Source: Alopecurus myosuroides (Eukaryota; Streptophyta; Magnoliopsida; Poales; Poaceae). From it: a stretch of 64,000 bases of DNA. Both the position numbers and the translations under genes were made by a program. The stretch spans positions 431,958,332-432,022,331 of the forward strand of contig CM054059.1 of assembly GCA_028641055.1 (NCBI GenBank), in the 5' to 3' direction. The notes under the pieces are model-generated. The model had not been told where the DNA came from and made no database searches. It saw only the letters and a list, made by a program, of their open reading frames with translations. Within the stretch, counting starts at the first letter, position 1. The number at the start of each line of letters is the position of its first letter. Of the stretch, positions 1 to 11,298 are shown piece by piece.

Positions 1-893
1 TGCTAGCCAAGATTGATGTCACGTTAGATCATTCGCAGAAGTTGTCAAATCAGTGCATAAGTTTAATTTCCTCGAGAATGAGCAGATTATTATGGATGTT
101 ACTCTTCCATTAGGTTGTCGATAAAGTTTGGTCTCTTATCTCCAAAATTAGAAAATACCATTGCATGATCCATATATAGAGAGGAGAAAAAATTGCCATG
201 GCCTGCTAAGAAAGGGCACCACAATCTATGACTCTAGCATTCACCACCGGGCTTATGTACAGAAGTTGTCTGAGTACTTAGTCCAAAATTTTAATTTCTG
301 TAGGAACGTTATAATTATTGCTCTCTCCGATTCCGTAAAATAGTCGCATGATATACTTAGGATTTATGTAGATCATCTTGTTTTCCTACGACACATTTAT
401 CGGATCACTTGTCACCATGTCATCTTGTAAAAAACTTTGTGTTTTATTTGGGCATCGGAACGCTAAGGCTCCGTTTGAAAACCGGGTTTGGCATTTCAGA
501 GCCATGCGGCTGAATACTTCAGTTTTTTCTAGAAAAAAAGAGGTCAAGACCAAAGTTTTTAATATGACAAAATAAAATTTTGGAGGAATATTTCAGTTTT
601 GAAACCACATTATTCATTGCATCCAAACAACTCAAAGTATTTAATAGTTCAGTTTTTTAGAAACCATGGTATTCTCAAAATACTTTACCAAACTGGCCCT
701 ACACTTGTTTTGTATGCTATATATATACTCTAAAACAAATTTAGAGAGAGAAGACAATTTGCTCCTAGCGATTGAACACTTTAGTCAAAATTAACTATGT
801 GTCTCGCATACGGATGAATCACAATTCAATGAAAGTAATACACAACTAACATTTTGCCATTTACACAAATTAGACCGTTAAAAGCATTGCTCA
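1..893. other. AT-rich intergenic DNA, no gene recognised
   Basis: No convincing coding region is seen; open frames are short and lack recognisable motifs. About 467-699 may be an old MITE: the left edge reads GGCTCCGTTTG and the right edge, reverse-complemented, reads GGGCCAGTTTGG, a style of end common in grass DNA transposons. No clean target duplication could be defined there, so that element is only a suggestion. Confidence 0.4.
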
Positions 894-1297
894 TCTATAC
901 TTCTTATAAAGCAAAACCCCACTAACATGCATTAATTATTTTTCTATCTCAACATGCAAGCTATCCACATCATCCATCCTCTTAGCCAATCAATTGTCCA
1001 TGTCATCTCCTCTAATATGATTAATTATTACATGCACATACATTTTTTTAACCATCCATTTTTCAATTTAATGATTTATGCAAGCTACATATTATACATT
1101 CCTTAAACCATCCATTTTTTCAAACTAATGGTTTATAATACACATCCCATGTCTATAAAATTTAGTATCTCAAGTATGATCAACCGAATTTTTCATATTT
1201 CTTTAGACGTATTATGTTGTTTTGCCTCTACATCAAAAAACACACATGACATTTACTATAAGGGATCCCCGCCGCAACGCGCGGGGTATCCTTCTAG
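894..1297 (+). mobile_element. Small non-autonomous Helitron
   Basis: The left end starts TCTATACTTCTTATAAAG after an A at 893. The right end has a GC-rich hairpin (CCCCGC...GCGGGG, about 1267-1286) followed about ten bases later by CTAG (1294-1297) and then T at 1298. A TC start, a subterminal hairpin, a CTRR end and insertion between A and T are the standard Helitron signature, and the 5' sequence resembles common grass Helitron ends. At about 404 bp there is no room for a Rep/helicase, so it would need enzymes from elsewhere. It ends about 100 bp beyond the stop codon of the FAD oxidoreductase gene, so it may contribute 3' flanking sequence. The 5' end is called only from motif similarity. 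Confidence 0.6.
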
Positions 1298-1399
1298 TTT
1301 GCTCAAAACAAGATGTGCTCCTGCTACCACACGGTATGAACAAAAAACAGCTCGCACGGAGACCACTTTCCTCGGCTCAGCTCCACAAGACATTTCAGC

Positions 1400-2815
1400 C
1401 TACGCACTGGATAATCCCTTGTCCTGGGCCAGAGCCTCGGCCGCCCTCCTCCCGGACACCATGGCGCCGTCGAACGTGGCGGAGCACCAGTGGTCCCCGC
1501 ACACGTACACACCGTCGCCGACCCTCGGGTCCCGCCCTGCTGGCGCCGTGGGCGGCGTCTGGTCCGGCTGCGCGAAGCCGATGCGGTACGTCCGCAGGTG
1601 CGCCCACGACGAGACCTCCTCTGCCCCGAACCACCCGCCGAGCTCCCGGACAACCTCGCCGGCAAGCTCCGCGTCCTCCCTGCCGGTAAATGAACCAACG
1701 AGCGATACGGACACCAGCACCTTCCCCGCCGGCGCGTACGACGGCGCCACGTTGGTCGCGAAGAACATGTTGTTCACTATCCCCTTGCCCGACCCGTTGA
1801 GGAGCAGCACGGGTTCTTGCACCGCCGCACGGTCGGCGGAAAAGTAGATGCACACGGTGCTCCTCTCGGCGGCGGCCTTCTTGTTCTTGGATCTCGTCGG
1901 TAGCTGCGGCAGGAGCTTCTCGGCTTCCGGCTGCTCGACGGCCACGATGACGCCGAGCTCGCCGGACACGGTCTCGCCCGTGTCGAGCGTCACTCCGGAC
2001 GACGAGTCGACGGTGGAGGCCCGGGCGTTGAGGCGTACGGAGCCTGCAGGGAGGCGGTCAGCGAGCTGCGCGGCGATGGCGCCGATGCCTGCCTCCGGCA
2101 GGGCGTTGTCGCCGAGGGCGAGGCGCTTGAACACGAGCTCGAAGAGGCGGGACGACGTGTCGAGCGCCGGGTCGAAAAATATGCCCGCGAGGAACGGCCG
2201 CAGGAACCCCTCGACGATGGACGACGAGAAGCCGAGCTTCTCCAGGTGCCTCGCGGTGGTGGTCTCCGGCGAGGACAGGATGACGTCGTCCGGGGTGGCG
2301 GCGGCGCGGAGCCGGGTGAGGCCGACGAGGAGCTTGTCGGGCAGGGAGCCGACGGGGGAGAAGACCGAGGAGAGGGAGCGGATGGGGAAGCGGAACGGGT
2401 CAGAGAGCATGTAGAACGACGGCGAGTCACCGCCGACGTACACGAGCGCGCCGGGGAAGAACGGCTGGAGGCGCAGCGCCGGGTAGTCGAGAAGGCGCTG
2501 GCACTCCGGGTAGGCAGTGAGGAAGATCTGGAAGCCCCGGTCGAGCAGGTACCCATCGACCTCGTCGGTGGCAACGCGGCCGCCGAGGCGATCGGAGGCC
2601 TCGAGCAGCGTGAACGGCACGGAAAGGGACGCAAGGTGGGTCGCCGCCGCGAGGCCCGCGAGCCCGCCGCCGACGATAACAGCCTGCTTACGGGCGGTGT
2701 CGGCCGGGGTCACGTTCACCGATGTCGCCGCCGCGGAGACGGTGAAGCGGAGGACGGCATGGCGGCGGGGCGTGGGAGGCGCGGGGACGAGGAGGTGGGC
2801 GGCGTGGACGCGCAT
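1400..2815 (-). CDS. Plastid-targeted FAD-dependent oxidoreductase (amine oxidase / phytoene desaturase-like)
   Basis: This is an uninterrupted, intron-free frame of 471 residues from the ATG at 2813-2815. The open frame runs further upstream only through non-ATG codons, so this ATG is preferred. Residues 1-40 are rich in Arg, Ala, Ser and Pro with almost no acidic residues, like a chloroplast transit peptide. A Rossmann dinucleotide-binding motif follows (VIVGGGLAG, residues 47-54), then the ribose-binding Glu at about 72 and the GGR motif (78-80) typical of flavin amine oxidases, phytoene desaturases and protoporphyrinogen oxidases. The C-terminus has the second FAD-contact block (GVYVCGDHWCSATFDGAM). 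The family oxidises small organic substrates using FAD; the actual substrate cannot be read from the sequence. GC content and third-position GC are very high, as in many grass genes. It stands alone among repeats and looks intact. Confidence 0.85.
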   Translation of the reverse strand: MRVHAAHLLVPAPPTPRRHAVLRFTVSAAATSVNVTPADTARKQAVIVGGGLAGLAAATHLASLSVPFTLLEASDRLGGRVATDEVDGYLLDRGFQIFLTAYPECQRLLDYPALRLQPFFPGALVYVGGDSPSFYMLSDPFRFPIRSLSSVFSPVGSLPDKLLVGLTRLRAAATPDDVILSSPETTTARHLEKLGFSSSIVEGFLRPFLAGIFFDPALDTSSRLFELVFKRLALGDNALPEAGIGAIAAQLADRLPAGSVRLNARASTVDSSSGVTLDTGETVSGELGVIVAVEQPEAEKLLPQLPTRSKNKKAAAERSTVCIYFSADRAAVQEPVLLLNGSGKGIVNNMFFATNVAPSYAPAGKVLVSVSLVGSFTGREDAELAGEVVRELGGWFGAEEVSSWAHLRTYRIGFAQPDQTPPTAPAGRDPRVGDGVYVCGDHWCSATFDGAMVSGRRAAEALAQDKGLSSA

Positions 2816-5800
2816 GGGTGTTGCCGGTTGCTCTTGGAGCGAGTGGCGGGAAGGAAGCGGCCAGAAACGATGACACGACTGGGCGGGTACGGTTTGGGAG
2901 GTGTAGGCGATAGTCCATGGAGTTGTGGATATGGTGATGCAGTTGCTTGGGACGGGCGTTTGGCTGGAGCGATGGCGGAGAGACAGCAATGTGGGGGTCA
3001 CTTACGAAAGATGTGGCTGGGTGTTCGTCGACTCGGTGCAGGACAGGCTCGTCGCGATGTAGGCATTATCCTATTATTCCTACTAGCCGTGCATTGCCAC
3101 GATTCTCTAAATTTCTTCCCTTGTTGTTGTTAGGCATTGTTCAATCATACTACAAGCAATTGTTCTTTTTACTACAAAGACACATAAAACTTTACAAACC
3201 ATTGCTATGTCAGTCGATGAATATCAAATACTATATTTCACTCCCCTGTGCTTTGATAATATTGTACAACTAACTATATTTCATTGCCTCTTTAAGTTTG
3301 GTATCACAAGGGCAAGATTTTTTAGCAGTGGCAGTGCAAAATTACATTGTCCTCCATCAAAAAGATTAAACTGATCAATATGTTCACACTACCCTGCGCA
3401 AATTGAGACTACGAATTCTTGCATGTTGCGTCAGTTACCATACATGAAACTTCTTAAATCTGGCCACCGCACGGCCGTCGGCTTTTTTATGTAGTACTGA
3501 CTGGGTGTTGTCCGTCAGCCGTGTCTCGTCCCCGTCGTCGACTATTGAGCCCACCAACCGCATGCATCGCATGCATCTCGTTTCTATCGGCGCCTCGTCC
3601 AGCCACCGTTGGCATCATGTATCTAGTATCCGACGTTGATCTGCTTGCCTGCCCAACTTACTTCACTACTGCAAACTGACGAGCGAGAGTAGCAATGGAT
3701 TAATGGGAATTAATGAGAAAACAAGATGCATTCTAGGATGTTGCTTGTAATATAATATTTTAAGCCCAATGTCTTTACTACTAACACCAGCATCTCATCT
3801 CCGTTGTGCACTTGTTGACTGTCACGGTGTGCCATGCGAAGTATAAGCCCAGTGTGGCATGCCCGCTAGCAGACCTCCTCGCTCGCCTCGAGCCATTTTC
3901 TGCTCGCGAAGCGGAGCGGTGAGGATTGGAAGGACGTAGTGTGGTGTTGGAACAAGCAGATATCGACCTATGCATCTCCTCAAGCAACAACCCCTCGTGA
4001 TGCTTCTCCTTTTCTGATACAAGTTGGTATAATAACACCAGGAACCAATTTGCATACCTTTTTTTCTAGACCAAATATCTATAGATCTAAATGCTATTTG
4101 AGCCACCATGTTTTTTGTTTACCATGACAATACTTATGCTAAAATAACCAATTTATTGGTGAAACTTCGATTACACCTTCTTGCAAGCCCATAGATTCAG
4201 TACTCTGGTGCATCCAACATGATTCAGCTTCGCTAATCTAATTGATCCTCATAAATTAGCTACTCAAGGCTTGCGTTGTTCACTTCTTGGAAGAGCATTG
4301 ACAAACAAGGAAATTTTTAGCTAAGTTCACAACCATACAGTTCACTGAATGATTTTTATAACAAATGAATTGTCTCTACGGGAATGTTGCACTTAATCAG
4401 AAAGTGTGATTTTGAAATATGCCAGTGTCGTGACAGATCGGTAGTTACATGGACCGATTATTCTCATGACTTGTAAAATGATCTAATTCATCCAATAAAA
4501 GTGCAGAATGGGGAATACAAGTTTAAATTGAAAATATTCGGAGAAAAAAAAATGCAAATTGTTACAAGCTATCCAATAATCGAGGTCATGAGAAGTTCCA
4601 AATCTGAAGGAATCAACCATACCTCATGCCATGTGAAATGTGCATGCCCATAGCTTGTTATTCAATACAATGAATGGATCGAGAAAAAGAGCGACATGAT
4701 TTTGTGGGGATTGACGCCTTCATTAGTTTTCATTTGATTCAGAGATCCCATCCTTCTCTGCATCAATTTCAGTCTTCATGCTCCATCTGGGGCACGTGGC
4801 CCATTCATTGGCTAGCTCCCTGCACATTTATCCACCTCAAGATGTGAGGATATAGAGGAGGAAAGTGTCTTATTCATACCACATGACAGGATGGGGATTA
4901 GGAGCTACGAGAAGAATATAGAGCAAGAGCATCCCACACCATGTGTAAAAAACCAGAGAGAAACTAAACTGCAGCAAAACAGATAGCATTCAGAAGCAAC
5001 TCTGAACCGCTTCTTATGTTGTCAAAACAAATAGCTCCATCTCTACACATATGATGTGCTCCTTGTGGGGTGGAATCTAACCTGGTGCCCTGTCGCTGCA
5101 AGTGGTCGCCACTCGCCGGCACCACGACAACCCTCGTCCTTGCCTGCAATTCGGAGCACCAGAATACCCATGAAAAATAGATCAGGGGGAGAGGACGGAG
5201 GGAGGTAGAGTCTCCAGGGTGAGGCTGCACCCTCCGTTGATGGGGAAGAGCAGGAGGCAAGCCATCCGCGGGGGGAGCGAGCCGCCAACGGTTCACTGCT
5301 CGACGTTGGCTTGTTGTACTCGTCACACTGCCATGGGAGGTCGTAGATCGCCTGCACCAGCGGTGCCGAGAAGTGATGGTGGAGCTTGGTTGTGTGTCGG
5401 CCTGAGAAGACAAGAGGAACAAGGAGGCGAGAGGCTGGCGTGAGTGCTCAACTGAGGGGTGGTTTCTCTATTCGATCTGGGAGGAGGAAGATGAGCGGCC
5501 GGCGTATCAGCGGATCTGGGAGAAATCGATCTGTGGGGTTTCTCTGTGTGCGGAATGGGCGTGCGTGGGGCGTGGGCAAGTCGGTTGGAAGGCAGGGTTT
5601 TTTCCGGGAGGAGAATTTTTTGCGAGCCACGTCGTAGGGGCGGTGCGAAGACGTACCGCAGTCACGGACACTACAGAGCCAGCTTTAATAGTAAAGATCT
5701 GAATTTCTGATCCTGGAAGGGAACCGCTATGCGATGATCCTCATTGGTGATTCACCGTTGCAAGGAATGGCATGGGCGTGCTTGGTCGCCAGCAAGTAAT

Positions 5801-5970
5801 TTCGGCCTTTTACATCTGTGGTCCAGTTGGGCGTGGCATTGAAAATCACGATGTGGGCCATATTTTGCACTACGTTTGCTTGCCCACAAAGTTATAACAC
5901 GGTCCGTTTGGCTGAGAACATTGTTTAGTGAGAGTCTAAAACATGATAATCACTAAAAAAAGCCTTCCGG
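2816..5970. other. Upstream region of the FAD oxidoreductase gene and gene-poor DNA
   Basis: The first few hundred bases should hold the promoter and 5' leader of the minus-strand oxidoreductase, but no unambiguous TATA box was picked out. From about 5040 to 5640 there is a GC-rich island with short overlapping frames on both strands that share no motif with known families. It may be the relic of a gene's 5' end. The rest is AT-rich with no recognisable features. Confidence 0.4.
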
Positions 5971-5979
5971 AAGGTCACC

Positions 5980-7262
5980 CCGTGTGCGCTACGCGCGCGA
6001 CACTTGTCACCTTCTTTTTCCTTCTAGCCTCCACATGGTGCTTGCATGCGTGACAAATGTCACCACCAGAGTTTTGATGGGATTTTCCTTTGCCACACAC
6101 GAAAGGTTGGAGGAGTGGGAACGCATTTATTTTGTGATTCTTTTTTTCAAAATAAAATATCTCGTGAACCGTATTTCGAAATTATGAACCGTTTTCATAT
6201 TTGAGATCCTCGCGTCGAGATTTTCAAAACTAGATCTCATGTTGATAGGTTTCCAGAAACTATGTTTTACACTCAGAATCAACACGGATGTACGTCCAGT
6301 TACACACATATGTACATCCAGGTGCAGTGAACGAAGTACATCTCAACTGCAATGGTGACATACACCCACGTGCAACACGGGTGTACGTTCAGACGGTTGT
6401 ACACCCAGATGCATGCGGATGTACACCCAGATGACTGTATACTCATGCGGATGTACACTCAAACGCTTGTACACCCAGACGGTTGTACACCCAGTGAAGG
6501 GTCGACGTACATCCAAGCGGATGTACGCCCAGCTACACTGTGTGTATACTTTTCAGAACAGTGTCTGCATACTTTCAGTAGCAATTTTTTTATACTTTCA
6601 AATACATGTATACTTTCAGAACAGTGTTTGTATACTTTCAGTACCAATTTTTTTATACTTTCACATACAACATATATACTTTCAGAAACAATGTTTGTAT
6701 ACTTTCATTAAAAAAAATTATATTTTTATATACAACACGTGTGTACTTTTTAGATGAAACGCCGTAGGCGTTTTGTTCGAGGCGAAGCCGAACGGTAGTA
6801 CGAGGCAACGCCGACCCGTAGCACGCACTAAGACTAATGCACGCTTTGACCAATGCGCACAACGACCTATATGCCCCCTTCAAGATCTTTATAAATGGTT
6901 ATCGAGACGAAGCCGAGCCGTAAAAAAATATCGAGGCGAAGCCGAGCATCGCTGATATATGGTGTACATGGTGTACACACGTGCGTGCTACCGAAAGTAT
7001 AAAGTATAAACTACAGGGTATGCAAAGTCCGAAAAAAAAATCTCGAAACCTATCAACATGAGATATAGCTTTGAAGATCTCGACACGAGGAGATCAAATA
7101 TGAAAACGGTTCATGATTCCAAATTACGGTTCTGAAGATATTTCGTTTTGAAAAAACGGATCTAAAACTAAATGTGTGCCACCCATCTAGTCCTCATCCG
7201 GTGGGAAAGAGAAAGCCCACCAAAATTCTATGTTGGTGACACTCGGCGCACATGCACACCAT
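5980..7262. mobile_element. Fold-back element with long terminal inverted repeats (Mutator-like, tentative)
   Basis: The arms at about 6141-6256 and 7041-7157 are clear inverted repeats of roughly 115 bp with scattered mismatches; both contain ATGAACCGTTTTCATATTTGA (allowing orientation) and CTCATGTTGATAGGTTTC. Weaker inverted similarity (GTGCGC...TGTCACC) extends toward 5980 and 7262. The interior has no transposase. It holds a degenerate tandem array built on GATGTACACCCAG (about 6285-6540), then a second array built on TATACTTTCAG (about 6545-6745). Long inverted repeats around non-coding filler suggest a non-autonomous Mutator-type or fold-back transposon. The target duplication could not be fixed, so superfamily and outer ends are uncertain. 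Confidence 0.5.
6285..6745. repeat. Two adjacent degenerate tandem arrays inside the fold-back element
   Basis: The first block repeats variants of GGATGTACACCCAGACGGTT about ten times with unit lengths near 18-25 bp. The second repeats variants of TGTATACTTTCAG with AT-rich spacers about five or six times. Short frames across them give pseudo-repetitive peptides, which are a by-product of the repeat and not evidence for a gene. Confidence 0.6.
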
Positions 7263-7586
7263 CTCCTTTCACTCTCAGGAGCTTAGGAAAGGCTTCCCTT
7301 TCCCTAATCGCACCCCTAAAACAGCTGCAAAGTGTGGCTGTTTGGTTATCTCCTCCTACGATACTGCTCTCACCACCTCTCCCGATGGTGACCTTACAAG
7401 CATAAATGGCAGGTACGCAGAGTAGCTGCAGGAAAAAAACAGGCATAGTGATAACCACGATATAGGCATAAGCAGAGTACTAATAGACATGACGAGAGTA
7501 TTAGGAAAAGTAGTTAACAAAGACAACGACATAAGTTCTCGACAGAGTACCAACACACTAGGCAACGGGCGGGGTAGATGCATGGA
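7263..7586. other. Short gene-poor stretch
   Basis: Nothing recognisable is seen apart from the 3' flank of the B3-domain remnant that ends at 7587. Confidence 0.35.
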
Positions 7587-7945
7587 TCAACAGAATGTTC
7601 CTCGAATGCGTCTCGCGGTGGCTCTGAACTCATCGACCTTGAAGATGAGGAGGTTGCCAATCTTTAGGTTGTGGCACATAGCAAAAACTGGCCAGCCATT
7701 GAAGTCCACGACGCCAACCCTCCAGTTACAGCCAGTCTTGGTCTTCAAGATGATCTCTTTTGGAATCTGTACAAGATGCTCACGAAAGGCAGGAGGGATA
7801 GGAAAGCAAATCTAGCCCAGGTGCAAGGAACCTTGCAGAAGTAGGTTGGAGACACCTCCTCGTGGAAGTGGCCTACAATCACCTTCCTCCGCTTGGCAGC
7901 ACTCTCTTCAGCATAGTTCCCGGCGGCCTCTTTGCCCTTCGCCGA
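7587..7945 (-). pseudogene. B3 DNA-binding domain remnant, frameshifted
   Basis: On the minus strand an exon-like block follows a good 3' splice site (TTTTGCAG just above 7945). It first encodes a basic linker with AAKRRKVIVGHF and the start of a B3 fold (SPTYFCKV). After a one-base frame change near 7815 a second frame gives a clear B3 core: IPPAFREHLVQIPKEI, then LKTKTGCNWRVGVVDFNGW, then LKIGNLLIFKVDEF, ending in a stop at 7587-7589. B3 domains bind DNA in plant transcription factors (REM, ARF, VAL families). The REM-like 'LLIFK' style fits best. Both a frameshift and an in-frame TAG near it (if read in the second frame) show that this copy is broken. No partner exon was identified with confidence, although the region to about 9.5 kb upstream has leader-like sequence. 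Confidence 0.7.
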
Positions 7946-9920
7946 CTGCAAAACCAGAAATTGACAAGTTAGTCTTACAACTTGAACATGACATGGCCTC
8001 ACATATGGAACAAGCACATTCGAGAATGTCCAGGTGTGGGAACTAAAGGACCAAGAGGAATGCCCGAGTTCTGATCATTGCGCAAGGTCATTTAGATCAA
8101 CACCTGCAAATTTGTTGCATACTTGAATCATTGGCCCTATTAAATCATGCAAGAATCAATGGCCTTAGTGATCATGGACATAGAAAAGCATGGTGCAATT
8201 TTGGTCCACCAGACAAGCCAATAAAACCAACTAAAACCCACCTCCATTTGTGACTAATTCATGATTTTGTTGGCTAAGTGTTGCATCAGGCACATGACAA
8301 GAGTTGTTCAAAACATTCTCACATACCAAATCATTGTCTCATAGTAAGTAGCAACCAAAGATAGCATGGGGAGATGACTCTTACAGGATCAAGATATATA
8401 CACAACATATATCCTTGTACACTTCTCAAGGTAGTGTTAACGTCACCTCCTTGCACTTATGTTGTGCCACATTTTTATCATGGGCATGGAGAAAAATCGG
8501 CATGGATACAAAAAGATGATCTCCTGGTACCACTAGAAATGACCGAAATTTAAATGTGTGCACAACATGCGATACTACAAGACACCTCTTGAAAAATGCA
8601 AACATCCACACCATTATAGAACAAGCCTCATATACGATTATCAGATAGAAAAAAATGTAGAGAAAAAATTGCAATGGCCTCAGAAATTACACGCACAACA
8701 CGCAAGAAGATCCGGGGCCACAAGACCAAAGCAGAAGCACACAAGATCTGTACATCCAACTTCGGTCTTGTAATCAAGGCCCTGTCACGTAGTTGGCACT
8801 ATTGTTCATCACAGGCCGAATAGAAATAAGCATAAACCCCTAAACCAGCATAAAACCCCAAATCCGTAATCAATCTAACTAAACATATAGACCTGGCAAA
8901 GTAGTACAAAGAAACATTGCAAAAATTCAGGTTGTAACCTACAACACTTGTGCATGAATAGACTTATAGCAAAATCGGCGGAGAACCCCCAAATGTGATA
9001 CCCAATCGCAGATCGAACCCTAAAATCTAGCAGATCTATTGTGCATGTCGACCTACGGCCATGTAAATACTATGATATACATATCGAAGCTACAAGGTGC
9101 TAGATAGGTTGGAGAAGGTCTAATCTTCATTATTGCAGCACGCTCGAGGAAGAATGCATCCACGCTCGACGAAGAGGGGATGCAACTTGCTCCTTGAAGA
9201 GTGGCTGCCCGTCATTCCGCTTCCGCTCCCGCTTCCACCGCTGCAGAAGGTGTTAACCATCGGGTTGTACTCATGCCGACGGTAGGGGAACCGCCGATGG
9301 AGAGAGAGAGGTGAGAAAAGATGATCGAGTGGAATGAGTGGGGAGAGGTAGCGGTGAGGGGATTTATGGCGTGTGTTGCCGAAGGGGCGCGACATCTCCT
9401 GCCCTGCCCGGCGCATAGGGGAGGGTGGCTATGCGGAAACGGCTGATTCGGTCGTTCCTCTAGGGACTGGCCCAGAGTGTTATAAAGTTTGTGCAGATGC
9501 AGGCAGACGGAACGGGTCAGGAGACCAAACAGGCCAAAAATGCATCTGCGGAGGTTGTCTCGGGCCTCCGTGGGCAACCAAACACACCCTATATTTCGCC
9601 TTCTCCATATGCCAAATGTACGTTACATAGTTATTCATTAAAATCTAACGTATTTTAAATCCATCTCTAAAGAATCAGATTACATGTTTATTGCGAGAGA
9701 GCTAGGCGTCTCTAGGAGACCAGAAAACACGTTTTGAAGGTTTTTTAGTCATGGTCGAACAAACCCTACAAAGCGCAGCGGTAATTCTGTTTTATCGCTC
9801 CGCCCAGCGGAACCTATTCGACCGTGGAAAAAACGTTAAATCGAAAAGTATGTTGGACAATTTGAAGCAATTTCGACAAGTAACCATGATAATTCGTTAA
9901 TTAAACATAGTTTTGCTAGG
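7946..9920. other. Possible intron/upstream part of the B3 remnant; otherwise unrecognised
   Basis: This stretch is mostly AT-rich. The part at 9120-9580 is GC-richer and could be the 5' exon or leader of the former B3 gene, but no frame carries a recognisable domain. GTTTGG-type ends near 9530-9590 hint at an additional small DNA transposon without definable borders. Confidence 0.3.
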
Positions 9921-10200
9921 AAACTTGGGCCGATGGTGGCAGCCCACTCGGTGGGTTTTGACCAGTCCAACCAGGCCATAGAGTTTCCCCCACTTTGTAC
10001 GTACGTTTGGGTCTTATCCCCTCTCCATCCCCCTGTTATATATTGAGGCACTGTACGTAGTCTAGCAACAGAGAAGAGAAATAAAGATTACTTTGCCCAT
10101 ACTGTGTCCCTTTTCTTCCCTGTACGTGTGAGATATGTGCCTTCGTCTACTTCATCACCGCCGCACACCCTCGGGACCGGCCAGCCGGCAGAGGTTGTGC
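9921..10200 (+). mobile_element. Ty1/copia LTR fragment, forward orientation
   Basis: This block is nearly identical to the reverse complement of 10761-11040. It contains the LTR TATA region (TTATATATTGAGGC) and ends at CCGGCAGAGGTTG, followed by GCATTACGTTATCAGCACG, a sequence commonly found just inside copia 5' LTRs in grasses. The 5' part of the LTR (upstream of GGAAACTTGGGCC) is missing. Confidence 0.65.
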
Positions 10201-10434
10201 ATTACGTTATCAGCACGTGTCTCTTCATCGAGCCTGCACCGAGCAGGATTTCTGCAAAAATCGCGAAGGTATAACTCAGATCTGATCGCAAAAATGGAAC
10301 CGTCTCGCAATTTCCTTTCCGTTTTTGTGTTCCGCGTAATTTTTAGATCGCATCTATGGTGTGGATTTCTCTCCCGGGGATCGAGCTGACACGCTGTCGC
10401 CGGCCAATGTCGATATTCCCGGATCACGAGAGAT

Positions 10435-10760
10435 TTGATGACTACACTATGGAGAGACGGTACAGATCGTGATCCAGATGATTACGCTGAGTTATTTTCT
10501 CTCAACAAAAGAGAGGTGTTTGGACCTGTTTATCTAACTCCTCCCCATGTGCGCCCCGTTGGCCACAAATGGGTATTTGTTCGAAAGAGGAACGAAAATA
10601 ACGAGGTAGTAAGGTACAAAGCAAGGCTCGTTGCTCAAGGTTTCGACTTCGAGGAAACTGACTCCCTAGTCATGGATGGAATTACCTTTAGATACTTGAT
10701 CTCAGTGGCAGTAAACTTGGAGAAAGCTAGGGCACGCTTCGGAACCTTAAACGATTATAC
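10435..10760 (+). pseudogene. Ty1/copia reverse transcriptase fragment
   Basis: The frame encodes the opening of the copia reverse transcriptase domain, with VGHKWVFVRKRNENNEVVRYK followed by ARLVAQGF and a later LISVAVN segment; parts between are deleted. It lies downstream of the forward LTR fragment and in the same orientation, so both belong to one gutted copia element. No catalytic YVDD motif is present in this piece. Confidence 0.7.
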
Positions 10761-11283
10761 CAACCTCTACCGGCTGGCCGGTCCCGAGGGTGTGCGGCGG
10801 TGATGAAGTAGACGAAGGCACAGATCTCACACGTACAGGAAAGAAAAGGGACACAGTGTGGGCAAAGTAATCTTTATTTCTCTTCTCTGTTGCTAGACTA
10901 CGTACAGTGCCTCAATATATAACAGGGGGATGGAGAGGGGATAAGACCCAAACGTACGTACAAAGTGGGGGAAACCCTATGGCCTGGTTGGACTGGGCAA
11001 AGCCCACCGAGTGGGCTGCCACCACCGGCCCAAGTTTCCGAACACTCCCCCTTGGGTATTATCCGTATAGCCATGCCTCAAAACTCCGAAAAACCCAGTG
11101 GGAAAAATATGGAGAAAAAGCACATGGTATACTATTGCTATGTTGCACGAATTGTCTCGTTAAAAACCTTATGTGAGAAACTTCCTAAAAACTCACTAAA
11201 GGGAAAAAGAGTACAACTCACTTAACTATTAAGTTAAGTACTCAATCATCGGGATTGAGATTTTAGTGATGAGTCTGTGAAGA
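10761..11283 (-). mobile_element. Ty1/copia 3' LTR, reverse orientation
   Basis: The LTR follows a polypurine tract (minus strand TTCAGGGGGAGAAT, 11284-11296) just after the copia RNase H stop codon, the normal place for a 3' LTR. Its last 280 bases (10761-11040) mirror the forward LTR fragment at 9921-10200. It therefore belongs to a second copia element of the same family lying head-on to the first. Confidence 0.65.
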
Positions 11284-11298
11284 TTCTCCCCCTGAACC

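Noticed and set aside
467..699. MITE with GGCTCCGTTTG-type ends
   Set aside because: The ends are imperfect and no target duplication could be fixed; mentioned only as a possibility in the flanking-region entry.
1128..2873. Several long plus-strand and minus-strand frames over the FAD oxidoreductase gene
   Set aside because: They are shadows of a very GC-rich coding sequence; only the minus-strand frame has domain motifs and a transit peptide.
2816..3001. N-terminal extension of the FAD oxidoreductase by 62 residues
   Set aside because: The extended frame opens with GTG and has no ATG before position 2815; the residues look like translated promoter.
4964..5640. GC-rich overlapping frames of 60-150 residues
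   Set aside because: No recognisable motif, frames on both strands, no splice or start context; not supported as a gene.
6285..6745. CRISPR-like array
   Set aside because: Repeats are degenerate, spacers are not distinct, and the organism is a plant.
6352..6757. Frames with repeated Thr/Tyr/Cys-rich peptides
   Set aside because: They are translations of a tandem repeat within a transposon, with no constraint visible.
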